From Macrocystis pyrifera (lineage: Eukaryota > Sar > Phaeophyceae > Laminariales > Laminariaceae): a stretch of DNA of 64,000 nucleotides. A model generated the notes under the pieces. The model searched no databases and was not told the DNA's origin. It saw only the letters and a program-made list of their open reading frames with translations. The stretch covers positions 620,001 through 684,000 of the forward strand of contig JASSKH010000021.1 of assembly GCA_031763025.1 (NCBI GenBank). Reading direction: 5' to 3'. This document shows, one piece after another, positions 43,201-54,921 of this stretch (its first letter is position 1; every line of letters starts with the position of its first letter). A program made the position numbers and the translations under genes.

Positions 43201-46200
43201 CATTCCGGGCACATCAATGACCACGACATAGACATCCACGACACTTATGATATCCCATCATTGCCTCACGGCAATATCCGCCCAATCTAGACTCAAGACC
43301 GTTTGCAATGTCACCATTCCATCATGCTGTCCTGTCGTCATTCCATCGTCATATAAAATGTACCTGGCACCTACTACTGATGCATCGCCCTCAAGAGTCC
43401 GCAAAAACAGGCATGCAGGCAATATCGCACCTGTCGGCCTTCTCCCTTGATCAAAGCTGCAGCCCCGGCGTTGCTGGATACCAAGTCGCGGAAGCGGTTG
43501 CCTGTCAAGACGAAATATCAACCAGGGGGTGCACCGCGGCGGGTGAATCACACGGACGCGGTACAAGGCGGTACAAGGCGGTGCCAACAAACAGCGACAG
43601 CTGAAGCAGCAACGGCACCCTTTATTTATTTATTTTTCATCTTCCGGCGGATTGGTAAATAAAATAAAGTCGTTCATGCACCTATCGTGCAGGAGTGCTG
43701 CCTACGTATAATATCTACAGTAAAGTACTCAATGTAATACACCAGGTATGTAATCTATCTGCTGCTGAAGTGTCAAGCGTGAAGCCGGAGCAGAATAATG
43801 AGAGTCTGACAGGAGTAAGCATGTCAATATCAGCGGTATAGCCACTTGTCCCTGCTACTGCCGCTGTCACTGTCGACGCCACTCTCAAAGTCACGGTCAA
43901 ACTCACGGTCAACGTCAACGTCATCGCCAATGTAACTGTCAGTATCAGTGTCAACGCCATCCCGACCATCGGTAGAGCGGCGCAGAATTGATCAAGGCAA
44001 GACGCGACCAATCAGACGGCAGTAAAGCAAGCATCAGTTCACAAAAGCTCTGGCTGCTGACCTCTGACAACGCACCCCGCCCACCGACATGACATACATA
44101 CACCCTACCCTAAGCATAAGCCTAACCCTAACACTTGCTCTCCTGTACTATTACTGTCGTGTACTGCTACGTACGCGTTATGTCCCGTTCGTCGACAGAA
44201 GATAATACCTACTGTACGTTTGATGATTGCCGATTGCCGATAGTGCCCGATCACTTGCTCCCCCCACTACAATCCTAACCGTATCATAACCCGAACCCAC
44301 ACTTTGATCTTGACTATTAAGACCCTAACCCCAACTCTAACCCTCATTCTAACCCCACATCTAATCCCAAGGGTAACCCCAACACAAGTCGGACAGATCA
44401 CTATATATCTTTCAATGTCTATCTATTTATATCTACTGTACTACATCTGGGCCCTAACTTGCCGGCATGAAATTTTGTGCAGGATCCGTGTTTCCGGATC
44501 GAACCAGGGAATATTGTGCTAGATCGTGTAGAGTATACGTCTTACACCCGGTAATGTGAGCTACTTCACGCAGATCATACAGATCAGGAATGATCTATGT
44601 ATTTGCCCTGAAATATCTAATTCGGTAAGCAGCGATGGTCCATATCATCTGTGACCCTTAACCTTAACCCTAACCTCAATTCGAACTCGAACTCGAACCT
44701 TAGCCCTACCTCGAAACCTAACCCTAACCCTACTGTACCTAGATCGGTGAGGACCTTTCCGATGTGATCGTGGCGGAACTCTGCCCACAGGTTGTCGGAG
44801 TCAGTTAGCAAGGCTTCCTTCTTCACCTTGCCTTTGCCAGTCTCTGACATGTAAGTCACGCGTCCGTCCTATACATCCGTATCACAGAATGGCATACGAC
44901 GCATAGCATAAACAGGATTAGTACTGGTACATTAATACAACGGGCAAGGAAGAAGACGCTAATACTTGGTACACAAGAGTATAACCAGCATCAATACTAA
45001 CACTATCGTGAAGGTGGATGTAGACGCCTCCAGAACACCAAAAACACTAAATAAGGGGCATCAATCCAAACCGCATCACACCATACCACACCGTCCCATC
45101 CTATCCCATCCCTGAAGCTACATAGAGTAAGTCACATCGTACCCAGCGCACCCAGCGCACCTAGTCCGAATCGCGGAATGCGGTAGTGCACAATTGTACG
45201 TGAGTGGCCCTCTAGTGTATACGGTACACGTCACCAGGCAGTAAAGAGTAGAGTCCACCTTTAGAGTAGTGTTATACCTTCGGCTTTCCCTATCCCTACT
45301 CTCTTCGAGCGGCATCACACGCCTTCCATACAGAGAATCCTAGTTAACGTAGCTCAAAGCTGGCTCACCTGTATGCCCAGGAGGTCCTCGACGAGACACT
45401 GGTACGTGAACTCGTGCATCAGCGGCGACAGGAGATCGTCCGCTCGATCCAAGAGCAGCAGAGTCGCGCGACCGCCATCCGCAGCCCTGCAAAGTAATAA
45501 TGAAAACCACACAAACACACGCATACACACGATGCACCTGCGTTTCCAACATACCTGGTATATATACCTCGTACGGTGCAGTGCGGTGCGGTGCGTTGCG
45601 TTACAGCAGCAGCGGTGTTCATCTCTGGGGTAAAGCTTGGTAAGAGGAGTGACAGGAGTGGCTTGGAAGGGTTCGGGTTAGGGTTGATCAAGAGGGTAAG
45701 ATTAGGGGTACGGCCACGAGCGGCACGTGACAGCCAGCGAATGCAATCGAAAGTTGCACCCAACGTAGAGTGATCTAACGTGAGCTAACGCCGATTTGGC
45801 GTAGGACAGTGTACCGAGTGTCCAGTACTGCAGTAGTAGTGTTGTGGGAGAACACACACGTACTGGATTGGTTATGTACTGTATAGCAGGAGTGTGTACG
45901 GTTTACCCTGACACAGTACAAAATACTACCTGGTATGCTTCAAGAGTGTCCTATTACGGAGGTCCATAGTTAATAGGACCTATGGTGTACATAAAAACCT
46001 ATATATTTACCTATTTTTACTAACAAAATTTGGTCCCATTAACTATGGACCCCCGTACTAGCGGTTATTGCCGCCAACGTATGGTGCCGCCTGATCCCAA
46101 CACCCCTACGGCGCTGACACAGGCATGGCACACAATTAATAACACAGGTGCAACAATTAACAAAATACAGTAAAACAATCAAAACACAGTACGCTTTGTC

Positions 46201-49200
46201 CTTCAGAATTTGGGGTCGGCCAAGGCAACCCAAGGCAAGCCAAGGCAACCCAAGGCAAGCCAAGGCAAGCCAAGGCAAGCCAAGGCAAGCCAAGGCAAAG
46301 CAAGCCTTCTGCCACTTGCAAATATCGACTTTCGCGCCTAACGAGTCTTCAGGGCCAGGATTTAGACGCGCAGGATAATTCATGACTGCCTGGTATATGA
46401 AATGATTGAATTGAACACACACAAGTACGATGATGACTACCGGTATACCCTGGTATACTAACTTTAAATTTCCTTATTAATATCAACATAAAATCTAGTC
46501 CGCGGTCACAAAACACGGGCAAAAAACATCTCCACGGAAGAAAATCAGGTATAACATGATGCCTCATACCTATAATACGGAGATGATACATGCACCGCAG
46601 CACCATTCATTGCGCAAGGAAAACGGTACTACGGGATGCGGTGTATCATCCCGTATCACGTGCAAACACAGTACCAGGACAGTATCTATGGTACCAGGTA
46701 CATACATCAGATATGTACATACACTCCAAAAACAAAAAGAATCGGAGTACAAAGCATGTATATTCAATAGTTATCATACAGTTGAAAAGGGTAGGGCGTT
46801 ACCTGCTGTCCTGTCCACGGAAGTTCCACTGTGGCGAGTTGCCCACAAATTCTTCCATGTTCGCCTGCACGTCGCATTGCATCACATCATATGTACGATA
46901 TAAAAAACGCACCAGGTAAGATGACGTGCGACTAATTACATCATCGCGCATGGCATGCCACGACGTACGACTTGACACGGCATGGCATCACATGACATGA
47001 CATGACACGACACGACATGACTTGGTGCGACAATACACGACATAGCACGGCATGACACGGTATGACATGACACATGACATGACATGACGCCACTATTGAC
47101 TCATTTTCGAAGATGCCCCCCCTCTTGTGTGGTTTTGATGACATGGTGTTCTCTATCGCCCCTCTGGTGTTCTGTATTATTCCTCCTCCGTGTGCTTTGT
47201 GGTTTGGGTGACTTGGGTGTTGTACTGTATATCGTTGTATTGTTCTATTGTTCTACTGCTGTACCCACTCTCGTGAAGTGGTCTGCACCACCCTCTCCAG
47301 AAACTAAGAAACGTTTGGGTATGAATAGGACTACTGAACATGACTACATGACTACCAAATCGGCCCTTACATTGTCCAACAGAGTGGTATCATATTGCCT
47401 CGAGAAAGGAGGTCGGTTCTGCAGTAATATACTTAATGTGTTAACAAGCAAACAGGACTACCTCGTATCTCACCTGGAAGCCTCTCGCCACCCCCTCCGT
47501 GCGGCCTCCACCGTCTGCTGCAAACCTTATGTGCGGAAATTCCCCCAAGGTTGCACACAGTGTCACTAGCCGTTGCGCAATCGATGCCATCGCGCGCCCC
47601 TGCGCAACACAAAAACCCGAGAAAACCAAAACCTTAAAGTATGATTAATAGCACAAAGTACAAACATGAGTGCATAGTACGAGTATTTGGGCTTAACCTC
47701 CTTCGAATGCATGCCATACTATAATTCTACTGTCTTGTGGGTATACTGTTACGATAGGTATACTGTAATATCGGCACTGGATTATACCCTGGTACAGTAC
47801 ATTGCCTCTTCGATACCACGTTCCAAATGTATACCTGTACGGTATATATAGGCAAAATAGTACTGACGGTAGTAGATCTGCTGACAAACATACATGTCGA
47901 TCACTGGTCTAACGCTCAATCAATGCAATCACGAGCGCGTTATCAAGCTACCAGGTATCATACAGTACAACGTCGACGTCGGCGCACAGGCATCAAGCTA
48001 CCAATGCATAGCTACATAGCTACATAGCTACATACATGAGGCCAACGCGAGACGAACGCATCAAGCATCAAATAGGAAGAATCAATTGTAAGCCATCAAA
48101 ATACATGAGGTACCAATAATGACTTATGAGGTATCTATATCGTAATACATAAACGTTGCTAGGTTTTTCTGTAATTTGATAGCGCGATCCAGAGCACCTC
48201 AGCCCGGCGTTGCTCCATGGGCAGGGAGGCCGGGTGCCGCAACCAGCGGAACACCGGGTCCCATTCGGCGCCGAGCCGTAGCCGTGGCACGGTCCCGAGA
48301 CAGTTCTGACGGCCATCTAGCCAGCGGCCAAATCCATGCCAGACGCGGCTGGCATTTTCTACAAGATTCGGTACTTAATAGAGCCATCGAGGATTCCGCC
48401 ACACCCAGGGAGGACGAGGGTAGCGTCTCATTCCCCAATCAGAAATCCCTGCACATCTCCACAACTCCGACCAACCGGGGACAAAGCGGTGATTCCGCGG
48501 GTCGACACTGCTCCGCACGGTGTGGAAAACCCACCCCCATAGGCTGATCACTGATTGGCTAAGACTCATGGAGTCAAAGGCACCCGGGGACTATAGGGTC
48601 CCATCCTCGGATCGGAAACCTTTCCACAAATCTACAACTCCAACAACCCGGGGACGAAACGGGCACGCCTCCGGTCGATACCGCCCCGCAAGGTGTGGAA
48701 ACCCCAACCCCACTGGTTGATACTGGCTGATTGATCATTTTGCTGGGGCTCATGGAGCCAGCGCGCGCAGCGAGATTTTCCCGTCGGGACAACGGTGAGG
48801 TTCCACCGCAGCTGGAGACGACAAGGTCTCACATCCGCATCAGAAATTATTCCGTACAACCACAACAACAACCCAGGGACGGAAAAAAATCCCCCAAGCC
48901 GATACGGCCCCGCAAGATTTGGAAACCCGAACCCCACTGGTTGATTTACGGTTTCGCTAGGGCTCATGGTCGATGTCCTGCCGCACCCGGGGACGATAAT
49001 GCCCTATCTCTGAATCATAAATCCTTCCATACAAGTATAACTCCAACAACCCGGGGACAAAAACTGCATCCCCCGGGTCGATACCGCCCGCACGGTGGTC
49101 CTTACATTCCGTTCAGAGAGCTACATCACCGCACGCTATGAGTACCACCATACCAGGTATTTACATACTACTATTAATATTAATAAGGGAAACACAGGGC

Positions 49201-52200
49201 TAGCGCCACGGGCGGAGTCGTGGCCGTACTGCTAGTGATTAATAAACTACAAAGCGACTCGCCTATCCCCCAGTACTGTATAGTAGGTAGAGGTTATAAT
49301 AAATACATCAACATCAAGTCTGGTTTGTGATGTATGAACGATGGCATATGAAGCTTTCAACAATAAGCTCTGAATCGACTCGTCTGTCTCCTGGCACCTC
49401 ATACTGTAGGTATCTACTCTACTCTACTGTAAACCAAATAACAACGATACCAACCAACTCGCCCGTCGCCTGCCACCGTACAACAGAGGGATGACAGCAG
49501 AGGTCTCGAAAGCGCAATATAAACTTATGAAGAAAATAAATAAAGCACAAAGCGACAAAGCAACAAAGCAACAAAGCAACAAAGCGACTCGCCTGTCCCC
49601 TTCCGCCGTAGAGCTCTCTGAAGTGCATCGCTGGGTCCATCTCCCCGGCGCCCGACAGGCTACCCATGTCCAGATGGTACGACTGCATCTCGGGCACGAG
49701 ATAGTCCATGTTGATCTCCTGCACCACCCCAAAGCACCCCAAAGCAGAAGTTCATCACAAACTTAGAACATCGTACCCAACAAGGTACAAAATGAAAAGA
49801 TCGAACCAAGTGATCACAAAATAAGGAGTTCATCGCACTACTTCCAAGTAATCGCTCATCATTAAAACATACAAATAGCAGCACTGCCGACGGACGGCGA
49901 GGGTTGGCGCCAGATTTGAGGTACCCCACAGCACGCACAAAAACCGGTGGGGCGGTGGTGTTGTGGTTGTGGTGCTATTAATAGGATGCTGCTACTATTA
50001 ATAGTGATGAGGGGCGCTGGACCTTCTAAATTGTGCATGAATTCATGCCATGCAAGATTCGAACGCTTGGCGACGCCAAGGATATAAACTGCCGCATATC
50101 ATTTTCATGAAGCAGCTACCGGTGTAAGCTGAACCTTGCGTGGTAACACAGACTGGTATATACTACTGCAGTGGTGCGGAGGAATGTCTGTCGTTTGTCG
50201 AAGCCCCAAGCAAAGCTATAGATAATGTAGATATATAGTGTTTGTAGTGCATACCACCGAACTTAACTTAACCATGTGCCAGCTGCGTTGACACTAGGTT
50301 TTGTTTTAACACTTGCTTGCACGAGGGGTTCACGTCGCCATCCAGCGCTACACTCGCAAAGGCGTTGTTCGTTGCCTGTGTGTCGAGTACATGACCCAAG
50401 CAGAAATGCCGTAGACTGCCAGAGTTTACGTCACACTAGCAGTAGCTAAAGGTTTAACAAGCTCGCGGCAACGCGTTACTACGCTGTTCATGCTAATACT
50501 ATCATCTTAATAGTATCATAGTGGTTCGGTTCAGCTGCTGACGGCATAGCGTCGCCAGTCGAATCCTGCCCGCACCGGATAACCTTCAATCCAATCATCC
50601 TATCATCCTATACAGTCTGTAGTTAATACCTGGTACTCTATAACTAATATAGTGTCACTATTCACATAATACTATCGTATTGATGGGATACTGCACGAGG
50701 AATCGGTACACACAACGTACAGCACAGAGTACACGTTTGGGTAATATGTTCACCTCTGGATACAGACACCGTTGGCTTCCGGGCACTGCGAGGAATGACG
50801 TTGTAGTGCTCATGTGTTCACCTTCCACTTTCCACCTCCTAGTATTCACAGCACCAGCCGATCTACAGTAGGCTATCGCGTTTGCTACTACCGTTTGGCT
50901 GGAAAGTGTTGAAGGAGGAGGGGGGGGAGAACGTACGCACGTATTACCTCATTCTGCACACTGCTCGGCAGCCACACGTGCCCAGAGATGTCCGCATATG
51001 TCCAAAGGTCTTCACTATGGCATTCGTTCGTGTGTATACCAACTCCTCGTGTAGTATCTTATCAATATGACACTACTGTAGATCAGCTATAGGCTACTGT
51101 ACTTAGCCGGCGTCCCCGGTGGCTTGGTAGGTAGTCCGCGTGCCTATCAAGATCAATTTCGTGGGTTCAAATCTCACCGAGTGCATGCTCGTAGGGACTT
51201 TTTCTTGCACAAAAAAAAAAATGATGAGCGGAAAGCGCGAGAGCGTGAGTTAGCTACATTCGATGAAAATCGACGAGCAGTGGGAATGCTGAACCCTATG
51301 CGCGACAAAAAATAAAGGCACGTACCGGGGGAGAAGGGACGGCACCTGTGACCACGGCTTGTCCAGAAGATCGTCGAGGGTAAAACCTCCTACGAGTGGG
51401 CTGGAAAGTAAAAGTGATGATGAAAAAAAAAAAAAAAAAAAAAATACGATGACTCTATGGTGTAAGGGTTAGGGTTACGGTTATAACACTCACTCGCTTA
51501 GCTCCACACCCCATAAGCAAAGCACCAGCAAAAGAACAAAAACGGGCTCATCACCATGCGCTTCCATCATCTCGCTACTACCACGAGTACTACACAAAAG
51601 ATAAATGCATCCATATAATAGCGCTCCTGTGGCTGAACTCTTGCCGGACGCAAGGTTATCAGGTACCGAAACAAGAGGGTCATAAAAACTCGCCTTGAAG
51701 CTCTTGATCCGGGAGACGAGCGTGGAGCACTGCTTGATGGACTGCAGCAGGTCGGCCGGCACCCTCTCCAAGAAGAAGAGGTGCGCACTGGAGTACAGGG
51801 CCTCAGAAGGGGACTTGAAGTCCCGCTTTATCGCATTCACAGCATCGGCGGTTGGCGACACGACATAAACGCCTTCCATCTCGGGAAATGGCTGCCGGGC
51901 CTGTCGAACACATCACGGAAGGCGGGTGTTGAGAGCAAACATCGGGTATGGAATATTTGCCGTGGCACAGGTAGTGGAGGGCATCTCGATCCAATTTGTT
52001 TGTGCAAGCTTTGGAGTCCCACCCTCTACACTCCACTATGAATAGTTCTACTACTGGTATACTGATGTACTTACAAAAAGTACCAGGCTCTAGAGCAGTA
52101 GGGCTACTCTACTCTACTATATATCTTACCAGCAAGTCATAGGTAGCCTCAAGATATTCATGGCATATTCATGCAGCTAGCTTTGGTGTTCGGACGGTAC

Positions 52201-52912
52201 ACGTGTATTTCCATGCCATCCGTCTACAATATCAATACGAAGTGCACTAGTGATGGAGCCCAAACCACCACCAATACGCCGGCGCCCATACGTATCTACA
52301 GTAGCCACAGTAGCCACCGACAGTATTCACGTGTGCAAGTCTAAGAGTGCCCAAGTGAAAGCTGACGTGCTGCACAGCGACTATGGATTTACTGTGGTAG
52401 TGTTCCTATCTTACCTACTGCTCCACACATCGTGATAATAAGTCAATGCCAGCTACCCGACCATTGCCAGCCGGGTAAGTTTAGTGTCCTCCTGGTATTT
52501 CCTCGTGTTCAGAGCTGCAGCTCATATAAATATTTTAAGTATTCGTAGCGCTCGACCAGTACAGCAGTCGCACTGTGAGCTTGATGAGAGCCGAAAAGAA
52601 AAAAACGAATGAAATGATGAAAAATGTTCTATTGCACAGCACCATGAACGTGCATACTTTCCTACCTTGTGCAGGTCCTCAACGACAGTGACCTGCCCTT
52701 CCATGATGTCATACATGCCCACCACCGAAGAAATCACGCGGGTAGCCCGGGCATCGAGCACCATCACTCTCCACGCCTCGCTGCCACCCCCCCTCGCCCC
52801 GTTGGCCGAGCCGTCCATTCGAACAACATCGGACAGGAGCACTTGGCGGACAGTATCGCGGAGGGATCTTTCCACTCCTCCCGCCGGGCCATAGTGTCCT
52901 CCAGCTATGCCC
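34261..52912 (-). CDS. Sec1/Munc18 (SM) family protein, 17 exons found, 5' exon missing
   Basis: Exons in transcript order: 52912-52666, 51900-51694, 49718-49593, 47599-47474, 46864-46803, 45486-45369, 44868-44739, 43501-43431, 42781-42674, 42120-42055, 41371-41264, 40701-40622, 40144-39959, 38128-38035, 37411-37336, 35794-35709, 34329-34261 (TGA). All phases agree; 1960 nt, about 652 aa, close to the usual 590-670 for the family. SM proteins clasp syntaxin and SNARE bundles and are required for vesicle docking and fusion. Recognisable blocks: VMVLDARATRVISSVVGMYD, GVYVVSPTADAV, INMDYLVPEMQSYHLD, RLVTLCATLGEFPHIR, ATLLLLDRADDLLSPLMHEF, DNLWAEFRHDHIGKV, EQTMALGTDE, VIVFVIGGACYSEIR and the C-terminal VIVGGTTFLPPAGFLHGL. 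Two introns use GC donors (after 51694 and 49593). The first exon must end in phase 2; a strong donor at 53349 is one candidate but shows no ATG. The subfamily (Sec1, Vps45, Sly1, Vps33) is not settled; the sequence looks closest to Sec1/Munc18. Confidence 0.93.
34300..34540. repeat. AACAGCAATAAC-type A-rich repeat
   Basis: Imperfect (AACAAC/AGCAAT) repeat plus GGGGCAATAGGGGCAC units, starting at the last SM exon and running into the intron upstream of it on the minus strand. Confidence 0.75.
35459..35552. mobile_element. Mariner-like MITE, degenerate copy
   Basis: The right end (GGTCCTATTTACTATGGTCC) and centre (AAAAACCTATATATTT) match the family. The left end keeps only the inner part (CGTAAATAGGACC). 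It lies in the last intron of the SM gene. Confidence 0.75.
36297..36352. repeat. (TCATGTC)n repeat
   Basis: Short TCATGTCTCATG tandem repeat in the SM intron 35795-37335. Confidence 0.9.
39610..39891. mobile_element. Inverted-repeat element family B, copy 2
   Basis: Ends CACACGTGCCACAGATCA and TGGTCTGTCCGGAGCGTG; interior TTGCAGGATCTGTGTATAG, CCAGCCGGCAATATGAGC. It is in the SM-gene intron 38129-39958. Confidence 0.7.
40248..40390. repeat. (ACAAGGCAAG)n repeat, two blocks
   Basis: Decamer ACAAGGCAAG at 40248-40315 and ACAAGACAAG/AAGGCAAGTC at 40349-40390, in an SM intron. It is similar to the block at 46219-46305. Confidence 0.9.
40919..41044. repeat. (TATGC)n pentanucleotide array
   Basis: About 17 TATGC units followed by three TACAGCTACGC variants in an SM intron. 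Confidence 0.95.
44090..44740. repeat. Interstitial telomere-like CCCTAA sequence
   Basis: Short irregular CCCTAACCCTAACC tracts at 44100-44135, 44275-44385 and 44648-44730, around family B copy 3. Shorter ones occur at 34540 (CTAGGGTTAGGGTTAA), 45677 and 51465. Confidence 0.8.
44383..44655. mobile_element. Inverted-repeat element family B, copy 3
   Basis: Left end CACAAGTCGGACAGATCA; interior TGTGCAGGATCCGTGTTTC and CACCCGGTAATGTGAGC; the right end is decayed. It is flanked on both sides by CCCTAA-rich sequence in an SM-gene intron. Confidence 0.65.
45957..46055. mobile_element. Mariner-like MITE, copy 3
   Basis: Left end GGAGGTCCATAGTTAATAGG with preceding TA, right end complementary and followed by TA, same A/T-rich centre. 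It sits in the SM-gene intron between exons 46864-46803 and 45486-45369. Confidence 0.85.
46219..46305. repeat. (CAAGGCAAGC)n repeat
   Basis: Nine decamer units in the SM intron between exons 46864-46803 and 45486-45369. Confidence 0.92.
46937..47092. repeat. CATGACATGA-rich repeat
   Basis: Imperfect GACATGACAT/GGCATGACAC pentamer repeat in an SM intron. Confidence 0.85.
48390..49115. repeat. Four diverged ~190-bp tandem repeats
   Basis: Units start near 48390, 48581, 48771 and 48974. Each has CACCCGGGGAC, ATCAGAAA-like, ACAACTCCAACAACCCGGGG, GGTCGATACCGCCCCGCA, GTGTGGAAACC and CCCCACTGGTTGAT. It is a satellite-like block in the SM intron 47600-49592. Confidence 0.8.
51107..51444 (+). mobile_element. 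tRNA-derived SINE, copy 2
   Basis: Same element with a better box B (GGGTTCAAATCTCACC) 35-40 bp after box A (GGCTTGGTAGGTAGTCCG), the internal RNA polymerase III promoter layout. It ends in 22 A. It lies in the SM-gene intron 49719-51693, antisense to that gene. Confidence 0.88.
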
Positions 52913-54117
52913 CTGCCGTTTAGTGAGGAAAAACAACAACAGGAGAAGAGGGGAAGGAAGAGGAGGAGGGGGAGGACGAAGAGGAAGGAGGGGAGGAGGA
53001 AAAGGAGAACTAAATAAGGGGGGAGGGAGGGGGGTGTACTCGATAGAGAGATGTACTCGATCTCATGCATGGCCGTAGTCGTATGACCATAGACCCTCGC
53101 ATCCCTACAATGCCGCGACGGAGCATGTCGGGTTTTCACCGACCAGGCAGACATTGCTTGCACCAAGCACGAAGCGCCGTGATGTGTCCGGCGAGTCGCA
53201 TCAAGGGTGAGCTGCATCCTACTAAGAACCGCTTGTGAGGTGGACTTGCATATGGATGACAGCTTCAATGAGTTAGTTTAATTTCCGGTGTGGCCACTTC
53301 CAGAGACAGCAATGGGAGTACTATGTAACTGCCTCTTGGGTGCCTTACCTTGAACACCGCGTGATACGATCAATTCCCTTGTGCGGAGTAAAGGTTCTTT
53401 ACTTCGCACAAATTATCTAACTAGACGACCAGCTGTGGGCGACCGCCCAAAAAAACAAACAAACAAAAAAACGGTACCCTGCATGTCTAGCTCACGTAAT
53501 GAGCGGCATGTTTTACAGTGTCGTTGCCAACCGACGCCAACCCAACCCATATATAATATATATACATATATAATAGGGGGGAGGGAGAGGGGAGGGGAAA
53601 AAATGAGTAGAAGGAGGGAGAGGGGGAGGAAGGGGGTGGGGGGGGGTGGTCAGGGCGGGGCTGGGTCTCCAACGTTGGAAGTAATTGCTGCGTGACACGG
53701 GCCGCTGTGTATCAAAGCTGATAGTGTTGGCATGTGAATGATTTGTACGTATATCCCAGGTAGAGATTGCCTATCGGAGCTGGACATTGTATTCGATGCA
53801 TACACGCAGGCAGGCAGGCAGGCAGGCATGAGTTCGACATCGAACGTTTGCACTGGCTGCTGACACTTTGCTTGCATTGCAGCGTTGTATATGCGTACCG
53901 GTATACCAGGTATATATCAGCAGTACTCCTATCATTCATCCCCCAATGTTCGTCAAGCTCATCCGCACCAGATGTTCCCACGGCAGACCGTTGTCGTTGC
54001 GGGACAGCTGTCGTAGTACTACGAGTAGAACTGGGATATCGCATCGAGCGATAAAACAGGGCAGTTTCAAGTTGCCAGGTAATAGTGTACGTGCGGGCTG
54101 TGTTGACCATTCCGCCC
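52913..54117. other. Upstream flank of the SM gene
   Basis: Contains the polypyrimidine tract (minus strand) before the first located exon and probably the missing first exon. A strong minus donor (CAAG|GTAAGG) ends at 53349. A G-rich tract is at 53575-53665 and a CAGG repeat at 53805-53828. Confidence 0.4.
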
Positions 54118-54120
54118 TTA

Positions 54121-54918
54121 GGCCGTTTCCTATGCGGTTCGATTTTTGAGCTTCAGATTTTGACCCGATGGCATTTTCAGATATGAGCTTGACAAATCGA
54201 AAGGGCCTTCCTATGCGGAAAATCAGATTTATTGTGCGTGCAGAGATTCGAGCAAACGCCGAGACCAACTGCTGTTTTTGTGATTTGGCGCCGCGAAGAG
54301 ACGCGCTGGGTGCGCTGCCCTGCACGTAGGACCTAAGCGTCCGAGCCCACGCTGACTGCCTCTAGTCTGGTGGCGAAGAGATGTGGCGAGTGCGCTAGAG
54401 TCAACCTGTCTTGGTATTCTGTGTTTGATTTCGTGACTTGACTGCTGCTGCTGCTGTACAGCTGAGCTGCGGTGTAGTCTACGAGTACGTATCCACGGAG
54501 AGGCGCGTGTCGAGTGCTCTTCTCTTTGCCTCTAGGCCCGAGCCCGCACCAGCCGACTCTAGTCTGGCTACGGAGGGAGGTGCCGTCCGTGCGTCGGGCG
54601 CGAAGCAACGTCGCTATACAGCTGTATCACCGTCCAACTCATCGATGGTTCCGCTGCCGTTTGCTGTCGTGGATAATATCTTGAATTTAGAGAGCATGCC
54701 ATTTTTCGATTTGAAAATCTGATGACCCAGGTCGTCGGATTTTATGCCAAAATCCGACGACTTGTGGCCCAAAATCCGACGACCTGGATCATCGGATTCT
54801 CAAATCGAAAAAATTCCAGTCGGATTTTGCATAATCGACCGCATAAGTAGGGTCATTCGATTTTGAGATCGAAAAATACAAATCTGAAGCTCGAAATCGA
54901 ACCGCACAGGAAACGGCC
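54121..54918. mobile_element. PIF/Harbinger-like non-autonomous element
   Basis: Inverted repeats of about 40 bp: left end GGCCGTTTCCTATGCGGTTC, right end complementary with few mismatches, flanked by TTA on both sides (54118-54120 and 54919-54921). A 3-bp TTA duplication with GGCC ends fits PIF/Harbinger. A second partial copy of the subterminal motif (CTTCCTATGCGG) lies at about 54210. No transposase is visible; the centre holds a short CTG run and ordinary sequence. Confidence 0.85.
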
Positions 54919-54921
54919 TTA

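Larger units (their letters stand above)
34261..46864 (-). other. SM protein central and C-terminal part (exons 6-18)
   Basis: These exons give the acidic linker ending FRGQDSR, the conserved LLLLDRADDLLSPLMHEFTY core strand, the DSDNLWAEFRHDHIGKV helix, the helical arm (MSVEQMAKATRGLPEFQELS, then LEKKNLLQAGALEQTMALGT), a divergent stretch LGKARTRRDIMEGWIIEGND, then MKLRLVAIFKLTQTKATPDE. An Ala/Gly-rich insert (40144-39959) precedes YVTPLKETLTKMLSGELSLD. A basic linker (KKAVGRSIRKGG) and the final strands VIVFVIGG and VIVGGTT follow. The order equals that of known SM proteins, which makes the model strong despite introns of about 1 kb. Confidence 0.9.
47474..52912 (-). other. SM protein N-terminal half, domains 1-2 (exons 2-5)
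   Basis: These exons encode the N-terminal fold. The first segment (SLRDTVRQVLLSDVV, then VMVLDARATRVISSVVGMYD and VTVVEDLHK) matches the SM region that contacts the syntaxin N-peptide. The exon at 51900-51694 runs from ARQPFPEMEGVYVVSP to SRIKSFK. It is followed by EINMDYLVPEMQSYHLD and by GRAMASIAQRLVTLCATLGE. A Gly/Ser insertion (GSANGARGGGSE) sits in the first exon where animal proteins are shorter. The acceptor before 52912 follows a long pyrimidine tract with a CTAAAC branch-like motif. Confidence 0.9.

Noticed and set aside
46285..46380. Minus-strand frame with NPGPEDSLGAKVDICKWQKA as an extra SM exon
   Set aside because: The flanking SM exons (46864-46803 ending AG, 45486-45369 starting with one base) join directly as Arg in the conserved order; an extra exon is not needed.
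36000..48000. Short tandem repeats (TCATGTC, TATGC, CAAGGCAAGC) as a CRISPR array
   Set aside because: The repeats are contiguous without unique spacers, and the context is eukaryotic introns.
50540..50580. tRNA-like GTCGAATCC
   Set aside because: No acceptor stem or box A at the right distance.
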